A DNA stretch of 64,000 bases from Algibacter luteus (lineage in GTDB: Bacteria > Bacteroidota > Bacteroidia > Flavobacteriales > Flavobacteriaceae), in NCBI RefSeq assembly GCF_900141715.1, contig NZ_FQYK01000001.1, positions 434,001 to 498,000 on the forward strand, read 5' to 3'. A program made the position numbers and the translations under genes. The notes below the pieces were generated by a model. It saw only the letters and a program-made list of their open reading frames with translations, was not told the origin of the DNA and did no database searches. Numbering within the stretch: the stretch's first letter is position 1; every line of letters begins with the position of its first letter. Shown one piece after another: positions 49,901 to 57,968 of the stretch.

Positions 49901-52900
49901 TAGGTTCTGCAGCTAAAAATGTGAAGGTTACCCTTACCATTGAAAAAGATAAACAAATTATAAAAACCGAAGTGATTTCGCTAAATGCAAATAAAAAAAC
50001 CATTTCTATTCCTGTATCACAAAATGATTTAGGCGGATTTGTAGTGCATTATAGTTTGGCAGCATTTAATAGTTTTTTATCAGGGTCAGAAAACATTTCA
50101 GTGCCTTATCCTTCCACAGAACTGGATATTGAAATTAATACCTTCAGAGATAAATTACAACCAGGAATCGATGAAACTTGGAGCTTCAAAATTAAAGGTC
50201 CGAAAGGTGATAAAGTAAGTGCTGAGTTATTAGCAAGTATGTACGATGCTTCCTTAGATCAGTTCAAACCGCATGCTTGGAATTTTAACCCTGTCCAAAT
50301 GCCTAATTATTATGGCATAAGCAACAGACGAGCAAACAACAGTTTTGGTACACAAAATTTTAGAGTCTATCAAGACCGTTTTATTCCGAATTATTCCCAT
50401 CAAACATACGACCAATTGAATTGGTTTGGGTTTAGTTTTGGGTACAACAATGACTTAAGAATCAGAGGGAATAAGAGTGTTTCCAGGGCGCTAGAAGGTC
50501 GAGTTGCGGGTGTTCAAGTTGTTGAAAATGATATGGAAGTTGAAGAATCTGTTGCATTCATGAAAGTTAGCGACGATGCCGATTTAGAAGAAGTGGTAGT
50601 AACAGGATTCGCTCCAAAAATGGAAAGTACAGATAAACAAAACTTAGAACAAGAAAGCTTCGAAAACATTGGTATTCGCAAAAACCTGCAAGAAACAGCT
50701 TTTTTCTTTCCGAAATTACAAACGGATAAAGATGGCAATGTAAGTTTTAGTTTTACAACACCTGAGGCTTTAACACAATGGAAATTACAACTTTTAGCCC
50801 ACACTAAAAATTTAGAATGTGCCACCAAAACCTTAACTACGGTCACGCAAAAAGAATTGATGGTAATACCAAATGCACCGCGTTTTTTACGTGAAGGCGA
50901 TAACATAACCATCAGTACAAAAATTGCAAACCTTACTGATAAAACACTTTCTGGTCTAGCAAAACTCATTTTAACAGATGCCATATCAGGAAATGATATT
51001 ACAGATAAGTTAATCAATACTTCCCTCTCGGAGAATCAAGACAAGGCTTCTTTTACCGTTGACGCTAAAGGAAATACACAAGTGTCGTGGCGCTTGTCTA
51101 TTCCAAATAATGTGGATGCTATTCAATATAAAATAGTAGCAAAATCTGAAAGTTTTAGTGATGGTGAGCAAAATGCTTTACCTGTTTTAAGTAACCGTAT
51201 GTTGGTTACCGAAACGCTACCTATGTGGGTTAGAAGCAACGAAACTAGAACTTTCGTTTTAGATAAATTGAGAACAAATACCTCAACCACACTCAAAAAT
51301 CATAAGTTAACTTTAGAAATAACTTCAAATCCGGCGTGGTATGCAGTTCAGGCCCTTCCCTATTTAATGGAATATCCTTACGACTGTAATGAGCAAACTT
51401 TTTCTAGATATTACTCCAATGCTTTGGCGAGCCACATTGCAAACTCAAACCCGCGAATTCAAGAGGTTTTTAATCAATGGCGAAATACCGATGCATTACT
51501 TTCTAACTTAGAAAAGAACCAAGAATTAAAGTCTATTTTAATTCAAGAAACTCCGTGGTTACGTGATGCGCAAAGTGAAACTGAACAAAAAAAGCGTATA
51601 GCTCTCTTATTCGATTTGAATAAAATGAATAATGAGTTACAGTCTGCACTCAATAAATTAAAAGCAAATCAAATGCCTTCTGGTGCTTGGGCGTGGTTTA
51701 ACGGTGGTTACGAAAACCGATACATTACCCAACACATTATTGCTGGATTTGGACACTTGAAACAGCTCGATGTTCTTCAGAATGATAACGCAGAATCTAT
51801 TATTCAAAAAGCCATCAATTATTTAGATGATGAATTTATCAAAGCGTATAAAAACATCAGAAAGTATAATAATGATGTTGATATGGATAAAGACCATTTA
51901 AGCCATACGCAATTGCATTATTTATATATGCGAAGCTTCTTTCCAGAGATTAAAAAATCGAAAGAAGTTGAAAAAATTAGCGATTATTACCAAACTCAAA
52001 TTAACAAGTATTGGTTATCGCGACCGTTATATTCTAAAGGATTAATGACCTTAGTTTCATATAGAAATAACGAAACAAAAACGGTTTCTAAAATATTAAA
52101 ATCGCTAAAAGAAACGAGTATAACTTCTGATGAACTAGGCATGTACTGGAAAGCCAACACAAATTCATGGTATTGGTACCAAGCCCCAATTGAAACACAA
52201 GCTCTTTTAATTGAAGCATTCTCTGAAACTGGACATGTTATTCATAACGAAACTAAGAATCTAACAGATATTGATAACTTAAAAATTTGGTTGCTTAAAA
52301 ACAAACAAACTAATAGATGGAAAACGACTAAAGCAACCACCGAAGCCGTTTATGCGTTATTACTTCAAGGTAGCGAATGGTTGTCTGTAACCGATATGGT
52401 TGATGTCGTTTTAGGCGGACAAAAAATAGAGCCTTCAAAATTAGAAGCTGTAAAAGTTGAGGCCGGAACAGGATATTATAAAACAGCTTGGAGTGCTTCA
52501 GAAATTAAACCTAATATGGCTGAAGTAACTATTTCTAAAACTGGAAAGGGTATTGCTTGGGGAAGTTTATACTGGCAATATTTTGAAGATCTAGACCAAA
52601 TTACTTCTGCTGAAACACCGCTTAAATTAAAGAAGAAACTATTTCTTAAAACAAATTCGGATACTGGTGAAGAAATTTCAGAAATTAACGAAGAAACACC
52701 ACTTCAGGTTGGCGATTTGGTTAGGGTTAGAATTGAATTGAGAAGCGATAGAAATATGGAATTTATCCATATGAAAGATATGCGCGCCTCAGGTTTAGAA
52801 CCTGTAAATGTATTAAGCACATACAAATGGCAAGATGGTTTAGGGTATTATGAAAGTACTAAAGATGCTTCCACCAATTTCTTTTTTGACAATTTACCAA

Positions 52901-53037
52901 AAGGTGTTTATGTTTTTGAATACGATTTACGAGTGAATAATGCAGGAAATATGAGTAACGGTATCACAACAATACAAAGCATGTATGCGCCAGAATTTAG
53001 CAGTCATAGTGAAGGTACACGAATACTTGTTGAATAA
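46945..53037 (+). CDS. Alpha-2-macroglobulin-family protein with a plug-like motif cluster
   Basis: This 2030-residue exported protein (signal peptide 1-19, ending IAQGQ) has the bacterial alpha-2-macroglobulin layout. A long helical N-terminal region (about 20-540) is followed by the MG2-type domain starting SFLFTDRSIYRPGQTVHFKAI (about 590-610) and further MG domains. The A2M domain holds GNVSFSFTTPEALTQWKLQLLAHT. The complement-like helical domain starts at LMEYPYDCNEQTFSRYYSN, with a CxEQ thioester-type sequence at Cys1481. Such proteins trap or block proteases in the periplasm. Unusually, residues 1171-1222 carry SusC-like plug motifs (see findings). It is followed by a small lipoprotein gene. 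Confidence 0.9.
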   Translation: MMRPLLLFMIILFSNIAQGQDSNYTNLWTKVEQFEVDGLPKSALKAVENIEKQAIIDNNNPQLIKTMLFKSKYALILEEDAQLSIINDFKTKIAKSDFPTKNILENILANLYWQYFNQHRWQFYNRTKTAEKADTEDFRTWDLQTLFDETHIHFQNSLQSGLMLQQEPLNKYSALLHEQKGSKIYRPTLFDFLNHNALQFYKTNETQIIKPAYKFEVENPDLLAPAERFSILNIESKDSTSLQLHALKIYQDLIRFHLKDKSPLALTDVNIERLKFVNQHATFVDKKTLLMSALKTESERNKTHEVSGLYDYEIAAIYYQESTQYQAANNEQFRWKAKDALILCDAVISKFPNSKGAEQCEILKSQIKHASIQITTEDFLPIQQDGRLLLRYKNLKELNFNAYRITQQQFEKFINTYRKDEQLRFIKNLNASKSWYSKLKNENDYQTHTTEVLIPKLDNGRYIIAAFIDEDKNNFAFANIQVTHLALVETEASAHKLFQIIDRNNGTPKVKTKVKVSYQSRNNRNTINKNYTTNQLGEIEIEKDKNWYRNVKLKVESANDTAYFGNYYINQSDIQSKEQDSYNSFLFTDRSIYRPGQTVHFKAIAMKTINGKTEVAANEPVYVTLFNTNDEEVKELKFKTNEIGSVSGEFILPNNGLNGEYYIEFDGDVEDFFSEHYFSVEEYKRPKFETKFYPVTETFKVNDSVTIKGQALAYAGSNITDAKVVYRVHRKVEYPRWYFWYRPSFYSEPQEITHGESITNEKGEFEITFNAIPDQSINKTSLPVFNYEITADVTDLNGETRSATTIVNVGYHALIANMSIESPIDKTKKDVALTINTKNLNGEFVPSKGSIKIYKLKAPNAVLRARPWAAPDYQTFSKEEFKTLFPHDAYTNEHLSNNWEKGKLVLEKSFNTKDSKTLELGKLKKWKSGQYLITLESKDKFGQLVKDEIKTTLFSHKDETPADKQLFTITTNKTAYQAGDMAKVTVGSAAKNVKVTLTIEKDKQIIKTEVISLNANKKTISIPVSQNDLGGFVVHYSLAAFNSFLSGSENISVPYPSTELDIEINTFRDKLQPGIDETWSFKIKGPKGDKVSAELLASMYDASLDQFKPHAWNFNPVQMPNYYGISNRRANNSFGTQNFRVYQDRFIPNYSHQTYDQLNWFGFSFGYNNDLRIRGNKSVSRALEGRVAGVQVVENDMEVEESVAFMKVSDDADLEEVVVTGFAPKMESTDKQNLEQESFENIGIRKNLQETAFFFPKLQTDKDGNVSFSFTTPEALTQWKLQLLAHTKNLECATKTLTTVTQKELMVIPNAPRFLREGDNITISTKIANLTDKTLSGLAKLILTDAISGNDITDKLINTSLSENQDKASFTVDAKGNTQVSWRLSIPNNVDAIQYKIVAKSESFSDGEQNALPVLSNRMLVTETLPMWVRSNETRTFVLDKLRTNTSTTLKNHKLTLEITSNPAWYAVQALPYLMEYPYDCNEQTFSRYYSNALASHIANSNPRIQEVFNQWRNTDALLSNLEKNQELKSILIQETPWLRDAQSETEQKKRIALLFDLNKMNNELQSALNKLKANQMPSGAWAWFNGGYENRYITQHIIAGFGHLKQLDVLQNDNAESIIQKAINYLDDEFIKAYKNIRKYNNDVDMDKDHLSHTQLHYLYMRSFFPEIKKSKEVEKISDYYQTQINKYWLSRPLYSKGLMTLVSYRNNETKTVSKILKSLKETSITSDELGMYWKANTNSWYWYQAPIETQALLIEAFSETGHVIHNETKNLTDIDNLKIWLLKNKQTNRWKTTKATTEAVYALLLQGSEWLSVTDMVDVVLGGQKIEPSKLEAVKVEAGTGYYKTAWSASEIKPNMAEVTISKTGKGIAWGSLYWQYFEDLDQITSAETPLKLKKKLFLKTNSDTGEEISEINEETPLQVGDLVRVRIELRSDRNMEFIHMKDMRASGLEPVNVLSTYKWQDGLGYYESTKDASTNFFFDNLPKGVYVFEYDLRVNNAGNMSNGITTIQSMYAPEFSSHSEGTRILVE

Positions 53038-53069
53038 TTACTGCATTACTATAAACAAAATTACACACT

Positions 53070-53570
53070 TTGTCATTATTGAAAAATATAACGAAATATA
53101 AAATCACCATACTGTTATTGGTATTACTACCTGTGTTTTTAGGATGCAAGAATAGCAAGCAAAGCTTCGAGAATCAGACTGAAATAGAAAGCACACCAAA
53201 AATTTTATTTCTAAATTATGTTATTGAAAAAACTCTTGATAATAAAAGGAAAATTGAGTTTATCAATAAGAAAATAGTAGATGGTAAATTAAAAAATATA
53301 GCCTTCGAACCTATTGGAAATGCGGTTGATGGGGATCTTATTTTTTCGGAATTAGATAGCAAGCTAAAAACCATAAATAAAATTCTAATTAAGAATCCTT
53401 TGGTGCAAACCATTGAATATGTTGACGATGCAAAACAATTTCAAACAAAAACACTAGACCTAGATAAATCCCAATTTTCTATAAGGTTACAACTAAAAAA
53501 CGCTACTAAATACATTACAATTAGTAACTTTGCTGAAAACGAGCCCCTTATCAAAACTAAAATTAACTAG
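53070..53570 (+). CDS. Small lipoprotein of unknown function
   Basis: I do not recognise this 166-residue protein. I use a TTG start at 53070, since no ATG is near and the reading gives a good lipoprotein signal (hydrophobic 12-25, then GCKNSKQ with Cys27). The body is Lys/Ile-rich with KKIVDGKLKNIAFEP and a beta-rich C-terminal half. The gene begins 32 bp after the macroglobulin gene and ends 1 bp before the M64 peptidase gene, so the three are probably one operon. A partner role to the macroglobulin is inferred from position. Confidence 0.65.
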   Translation: MSLLKNITKYKITILLLVLLPVFLGCKNSKQSFENQTEIESTPKILFLNYVIEKTLDNKRKIEFINKKIVDGKLKNIAFEPIGNAVDGDLIFSELDSKLKTINKILIKNPLVQTIEYVDDAKQFQTKTLDLDKSQFSIRLQLKNATKYITISNFAENEPLIKTKIN

Positions 53571-53571
53571 T

Positions 53572-54960
53572 ATGAAATTGGTTTTATGCTTTTTATTACT
53601 CGCAATTACCCTACAAATTCCTGCACAAACATTTGATGTTGAAGCAATAAAACTTGAAGGCGCTAACGACAAGCGCATCAATCTTGTTTTTATGGGCGAT
53701 GGCTATACGGCTTTCGAATTAGACCAGTTTATAACCGATGCAACTAATTTCTCTAGTAGTTTATTTGGCCAAAGTCCGTTTACCGAATACGCAGCATACT
53801 TTAATGTCTATGCAATAAAAGTGATTTCTAACGAAAGTGGAACCGACCATCCAGGAACTGCAACAGACGTTACGGAACCCGTAATTGACGTAAAATTTGT
53901 AGATAATTATTTTAATACGTCTTTTGATACAGCAAATATTCACAGATTACTTTATACTTATGATTCTGCAACCGTTTATGATGTGTTAGCAGATAATTTT
54001 CCAGAATACGACCAGCCTGTTATATTGGTGAATACCTCCGAATATGGTGGCGCTGGCGGACCATATGCAACCTCATCGACAGGCACAAGCGCTGATGAAA
54101 TTGTAATACATGAGTTAGGACACTCACTTTTTGATTTGAAAGATGAGTATTATCCTGGAGATGCTTTAGCAGGAGAAGCCATAAATATGACTCAAGAAAC
54201 CAATACGAGCTTGGTTAAATGGAAAAACTGGATAGGAACTAGTGGTGTTGGCATTTATCCGTATGGCACTTCAGGAAACGCAGCAACTTGGAACAGACCT
54301 CACCAAAACTGTAAAATGCGCTATTTAGGCGTTCCGTTTTGCTCTGTATGTAAGGAAGGGATTGTTGAAAAAATTCATAGTTTAATATCACCCATTGATG
54401 CCTACACACCAAATAATACAACGGTTGATGAACCAACCTTTCCATTAGATTTTCAATTAGATTTGATTAAACCTATTCCAAATACCTTAGAAAGCGAATG
54501 GACCTTAAATACAGTAAGTTTTGCTAGTAATGTAGATGAAGTATCTGTACTTGAAACCGATTTGGTAGAAGGCGCTAATACGCTAACAGCTGTAATACAT
54601 GATAACACCCCATTTTTAAGAGTAGATAATCATGAAAGTGTGCATATTCATACCGTAACCTGGACTATAAATTATTCATCATTAGGAATAAATGATATTG
54701 AAAGTGAACTAAACAACTATACGATTTCCATGTATCCGAATCCAACAAATAACATTTTAATTGTGACGTTGGAAAGTAACTCTTCTTCTAATTTAAAAAT
54801 TGAAATTATGAGTTTGGATGGAAAAAAAGTAAAGTCTACAAGTATTTCAAATTATGAAAATACACCAATTGATATTAGTCATTTTAGTGAAGGTGTTTAT
54901 GTTTCTAATTTCTATTCTGGAAATATTTTAATTGCGAGTAAAAGATTGGTTAAGAATTAA
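53572..54960 (+). CDS. Secreted M64-family metallopeptidase with T9SS sorting domain
   Basis: This 462-residue zinc peptidase resembles the IgA-peptidase (M64) family. I place the start at the ATG at 53572; fourteen more upstream codons would overlap the previous gene and spoil the signal peptide MKLVLCFLLLAITLQIPAQ. The segment INLVFMGDGYTAFELDQF opens the M64 domain. The metal site is HELGH at 180-184, followed by FDLKDEYY. The C-terminal 75 residues (TISMYPNPTNNILIV to ASKRLVKN) are a type A T9SS signal. Its stop codon overlaps the DUF4136 gene's stop in a shared TTAA. Confidence 0.88.
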   Translation: MKLVLCFLLLAITLQIPAQTFDVEAIKLEGANDKRINLVFMGDGYTAFELDQFITDATNFSSSLFGQSPFTEYAAYFNVYAIKVISNESGTDHPGTATDVTEPVIDVKFVDNYFNTSFDTANIHRLLYTYDSATVYDVLADNFPEYDQPVILVNTSEYGGAGGPYATSSTGTSADEIVIHELGHSLFDLKDEYYPGDALAGEAINMTQETNTSLVKWKNWIGTSGVGIYPYGTSGNAATWNRPHQNCKMRYLGVPFCSVCKEGIVEKIHSLISPIDAYTPNNTTVDEPTFPLDFQLDLIKPIPNTLESEWTLNTVSFASNVDEVSVLETDLVEGANTLTAVIHDNTPFLRVDNHESVHIHTVTWTINYSSLGINDIESELNNYTISMYPNPTNNILIVTLESNSSSNLKIEIMSLDGKKVKSTSISNYENTPIDISHFSEGVYVSNFYSGNILIASKRLVKN

Positions 54961-55484
54961 TTCTTTTTATCTGGCGGATAACCAGTTAAAATCTTAGCAA
55001 CTATAGCATTGAATTGTTCTTCGCGTTTTTCTGGTGTTGCGTTTGGTTTGAATGAAGATTCGCTAATGGCTTGCCAAAAGAGTTGTTTTTTATTTTCGTC
55101 TACAAAATCTATGATTATTTGTCGGTTTACGTTCGCTTGCCCAATAGGCAAACCTACAGAAATACCGCCACCAACATTTCTTCCTGTCCCTCCTATTCCA
55201 ATTCCAACAGATTGTCTTTGCAGATTTTGAATTTCAGAACTTTTAATATCGATAAAAAAATCTGGGTCTTCGGAAAGATAATAGCCCTTGGCTTCCATTT
55301 GTGCATCGATAACATTCAATAAGCGCTTGGTGTCTAAGTCGCTTAAACCCGTGTCTAAATTCGAGTAATATTGATACGTTTTATAGTTATTGAAATTGGT
55401 TGCTTTGTCATAATCATAATCTACACGAATGGGTGCGCAAGAAACGATGAGTAAGGCAAGAATAGTAGCTTTTAGAAATCGCAT
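54957..55484 (-). CDS. DUF4136 domain lipoprotein
   Basis: This 175-residue protein has lipobox Cys16 (LLIVSC) and the DUF4136 pattern: VDYDYDKATNFNNYKTYQY at the start, a Gly-rich middle (VGIGIGGTGRNVGGGISVGLP), and a C-terminal REEQFNAIVAKILTGYPP. The function of DUF4136 is not known; most members are small envelope lipoproteins. It is convergent with and overlaps the M64 gene by 4 bp. Confidence 0.85.
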   Translation of the reverse strand: MRFLKATILALLIVSCAPIRVDYDYDKATNFNNYKTYQYYSNLDTGLSDLDTKRLLNVIDAQMEAKGYYLSEDPDFFIDIKSSEIQNLQRQSVGIGIGGTGRNVGGGISVGLPIGQANVNRQIIIDFVDENKKQLFWQAISESSFKPNATPEKREEQFNAIVAKILTGYPPDKKN

Positions 55485-55550
55485 GAGGCTTTAATTTTAG
55501 TTAAAGTTAATCAAAAATTATTCCAAAAGTTTAAGTTTAGTTTTTAAGCT

Positions 55551-55635
55551 GCGTTAGGGATTGTAAAGGAAATCCTTTTTGTGAGGCACGAGCAAAAAGA
55601 TTGTATTGTAAAGCCCGACCCTTACGGTAACGCCC
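55551..55635 (+). repeat. Structured intergenic repeat, copy D
   Basis: This is the shortest and simplest copy. It opens gcgttagggattgtaaagg, has the hairpin ctttttg/caaaaag and the core taaagcccgaccc, and ends ggtaacgccc; its GCGTTA/TAACGC ends pair perfectly. It abuts the obg gene, sharing one base with the obg stop codon. Confidence 0.75.
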
Positions 55636-56633
55636 TAATTATTTAACATTTTCCAGAGTAAATCTTTGAGTTCTTTAATGCCTTTTTGCGCTACTGATGA
55701 AATGAACAAATATGGAATTGGCAACTCGTTATCTAGTTCCTTTTTAAGTTCCGCTTGAAGCTCGTCGTCTAGTAAATCGCTTTTAGAAATGGCGATGATA
55801 CGCTCCTTGTCAAGCATTTCTGGATTGTATCTTCGGAGTTCATCTAACAAAATATCATATTGTTTTTTAATATCCTTGGCATCTGCAGGAATTAAAAACA
55901 GGAGAATAGAATTACGTTCTATATGACGTAAAAAATAATGACCAAGCCCTTTACCTTCTGCAGCGCCCTCAATAATTCCAGGAATATCTGCCATAACGAA
56001 GGTTTGAAAATCGCGATATTTAACTATGCCTAAATTGGGTTTTAGAGTTGTAAATTCATAATCGGCAATTTTAGGTTTTGCCGAAGTTATTACTGATAAT
56101 AAGGTTGATTTTCCAGCATTAGGAAAACCTACCAAACCAACATCGGCAAGTACTTTTAACTCCATGGTAACGTACTTTTCTTCCAATGGAATACCAGGTT
56201 GTGCGTAGCGAGGTGTTTGATTGGTTGAGGACTTAAAGTGCCAGTTTCCTAAACCACCTTTACCACCTTCTGCCAATATTCGTTCTTCGCCATCTTCGGT
56301 TATTTCAAACAGTATTTGATTGGTTTCGGTATCTCGAATTACAGTTCCTAATGGCACATCGATGTATACATCTTCACCATCGGCACCAGAACTTCTACCG
56401 CTACTTCCATGTTCTCCATGTCCCGCTCTGGTATGACGCTTAAATTTTAAGTGAAGTAAAGTCCATAGATTCGCTTTACCGCGCACAATAACATGACCAC
56501 CACGACCACCATCACCACCATCTGGACCGCCTTTTGTAATATACTTTTCACGATGTAAATGCACAGATCCTTTGCCTCCGTTTCCGGAACAAACATACAT
56601 TTTTACGTAATCTACAAAGTTACCTTCAGTCAT
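55635..56633 (-). CDS. obg: GTPase Obg/CgtA
   Basis: Obg (332 residues) is a ribosome-associated GTPase needed for 50S maturation and stress responses. The N-terminal Gly-rich Obg fold (1-158) has [15 protein letters not shown]. The G domain has G1 [12 protein letters not shown] (169-180), the switch segment [27 protein letters not shown] (G3) and SKSD (G4). It lacks the C-terminal OCT domain. The stop codon borders repeat copy D. Confidence 0.96.
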   Translation of the reverse strand: MTEGNFVDYVKMYVCSGNGGKGSVHLHREKYITKGGPDGGDGGRGGHVIVRGKANLWTLLHLKFKRHTRAGHGEHGSSGRSSGADGEDVYIDVPLGTVIRDTETNQILFEITEDGEERILAEGGKGGLGNWHFKSSTNQTPRYAQPGIPLEEKYVTMELKVLADVGLVGFPNAGKSTLLSVITSAKPKIADYEFTTLKPNLGIVKYRDFQTFVMADIPGIIEGAAEGKGLGHYFLRHIERNSILLFLIPADAKDIKKQYDILLDELRRYNPEMLDKERIIAISKSDLLDDELQAELKKELDNELPIPYLFISSVAQKGIKELKDLLWKMLNN

Positions 56634-56659
56634 AGTTATTTATTGTTATTAAAAATACA

Positions 56660-56693
56660 AAAACTATAACTTCAATATTAAAGTTATAGTTTT
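56660..56693 (-). terminator. Intrinsic terminator of the hpt-adk gene
   Basis: A perfect 13-bp stem (56660-56672 with 56681-56693) has an 8-nt loop and an A-rich left flank (U-rich on the minus strand). It ends 31 bp from the hpt-adk stop. Confidence 0.75.
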
Positions 56694-56699
56694 CAAGTA

Positions 56700-56724
56700 T
56701 GAGATTCCTGCTTTTTACAGGAAT
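56700..56724. repeat. GAGAT-type short palindrome
   Basis: The lead-in gagat is followed by tcctg, a short loop and caggaat, giving a small hairpin directly 3' of the hpt-adk stop. It shares the gagat lead-in and layout with 21571-21594. Confidence 0.4.
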
Positions 56725-57834
56725 TTATAGTTTGTCTATTACAGCGCTTAATCGCTTGGTAATTTCTTCAACACTACCAACACCATCAACACCAAAATAT
56801 TTTTCTTGCGCAGTGAAATAGTCTTTTAAAATTGCAGTTTCGTTGTAATAAACTTTAATTCTGTTTCTTATGACTTCTTCGTCGGCATCATCTGCACGAC
56901 CGCTTGTTTTTCCACGTTCAAGTAAACGTTTTACTAAAACTTCATCATCAACTTCTAAAGCAATCATCGCATTAATTTGAGAATCTTTGCTGTCCATTAA
57001 TTTATCTAGAGCTTCAGCCTGCGCATTAGTTCTAGGGAAACCATCAAAAATAAAACCTTTTGCATCAGCATTTTTTTCTACCTCTGCATTCAACATATCT
57101 ATAGTAACTTGGTCTGGTACAAGTGCGCCCTTATCCATGTATGACTTGGCCAACATGCCTAAAGCGGTTTCGTTTTTAATGTTGTATCTAAAAACATCGC
57201 CGGTTGAAATGTGCACTAAATTATACTTCTCTTTTAAGAATTCTGCTTGAGTTCCTTTTCCTGCTCCTGGAGGGCCAAATAGTACTAAGTTTGTCATGTG
57301 TTGTGTTTCTTTTATTTGATATACTTCTGGTAAATTTCTTCCTAATCCATCATAATCTAAACCATAGCCTACAATAAATTTATTCGGAATCTCTATACCT
57401 ACATAATGTAATTTAAAATCTTTTTTATAGGCTTCAGGTTTGTAAAAAAGTGTTGCAATTTTTAACGATTTTACTTTTTCGTTCCTGAAAATCCTATGAA
57501 CCTCGTGTAACGTGTTTCCGGTATCAATAATATCTTCCAGTATAATTACTGTTCTTCCGGTTAAATCTTGTGTTAGACCAATTAATCGTTGGATATCTTC
57601 GCTAGATTTCACGCCTTCATAAGACGCTAATTTTATAAAAGTGACCTCGCAGGTTTTTGGATACTTCTTTACAAAATCGCTAGTTAACATAAACGACCCG
57701 TTTAAAATACCAACAAATACAGGTATTTCGTCACCAACGTCTTCAGCAATTTCATCAACCAAGCGCTGTAAGGCATCATCAATTTCTTTAGCAGAAACAA
57801 AAGGTTTGAAATATTTATCGTGTAGCTTTATCAC
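56725..57834 (-). CDS. adk: Fused hypoxanthine phosphoribosyltransferase-adenylate kinase
   Basis: This 369-residue protein joins two purine enzymes. Residues 1-178 are a purine phosphoribosyltransferase with the PRPP loop VIILEDIIDTGNT (about 96-108), giving IMP/GMP by salvage. From Met180 an adenylate kinase starts (MTNLVLFGPPGAGKGTQ), with P-loop 187-195 and a short LID, so it is the zinc-free ~190-residue form; it equilibrates AMP, ADP and ATP. The fusion is known in flavobacteria. It explains why no adk lies beside secY. Met180 (coordinate 57297) could also be an internal start giving adenylate kinase alone. Confidence 0.92.
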   Translation of the reverse strand: MIKLHDKYFKPFVSAKEIDDALQRLVDEIAEDVGDEIPVFVGILNGSFMLTSDFVKKYPKTCEVTFIKLASYEGVKSSEDIQRLIGLTQDLTGRTVIILEDIIDTGNTLHEVHRIFRNEKVKSLKIATLFYKPEAYKKDFKLHYVGIEIPNKFIVGYGLDYDGLGRNLPEVYQIKETQHMTNLVLFGPPGAGKGTQAEFLKEKYNLVHISTGDVFRYNIKNETALGMLAKSYMDKGALVPDQVTIDMLNAEVEKNADAKGFIFDGFPRTNAQAEALDKLMDSKDSQINAMIALEVDDEVLVKRLLERGKTSGRADDADEEVIRNRIKVYYNETAILKDYFTAQEKYFGVDGVGSVEEITKRLSAVIDKL

Positions 57835-57928
57835 GGGTGTTAAATTTTAAAGTTGCAAAGATAATCAATAGATTAAGTAATACCCATTTTTTGATTTACG
57901 ATTTAGGAAGTATTTTAAGATTTAAGTG

Positions 57929-57936
57929 TATTTTTG
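57929..57936 (+). promoter_or_regulatory. Candidate -7 box of purKE
   Basis: TATTTTTG matches TAnnTTTG exactly, 32 bp before the purK ATG. No TTTG is seen at the -33 spacing. Confidence 0.4.
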
Positions 57937-57968
57937 CCTAACTTAAATAAGTTATTAGCTTTAAAACA

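Noticed and set aside
50514-51017. A 167-codon frame antisense to the macroglobulin gene
   Set aside because: It lies wholly inside a well-supported gene on the other strand and shows no signal or motif.
53530-53571. Fourteen extra codons at the start of the M64 gene
   Set aside because: They overlap the preceding lipoprotein gene and break the signal peptide.
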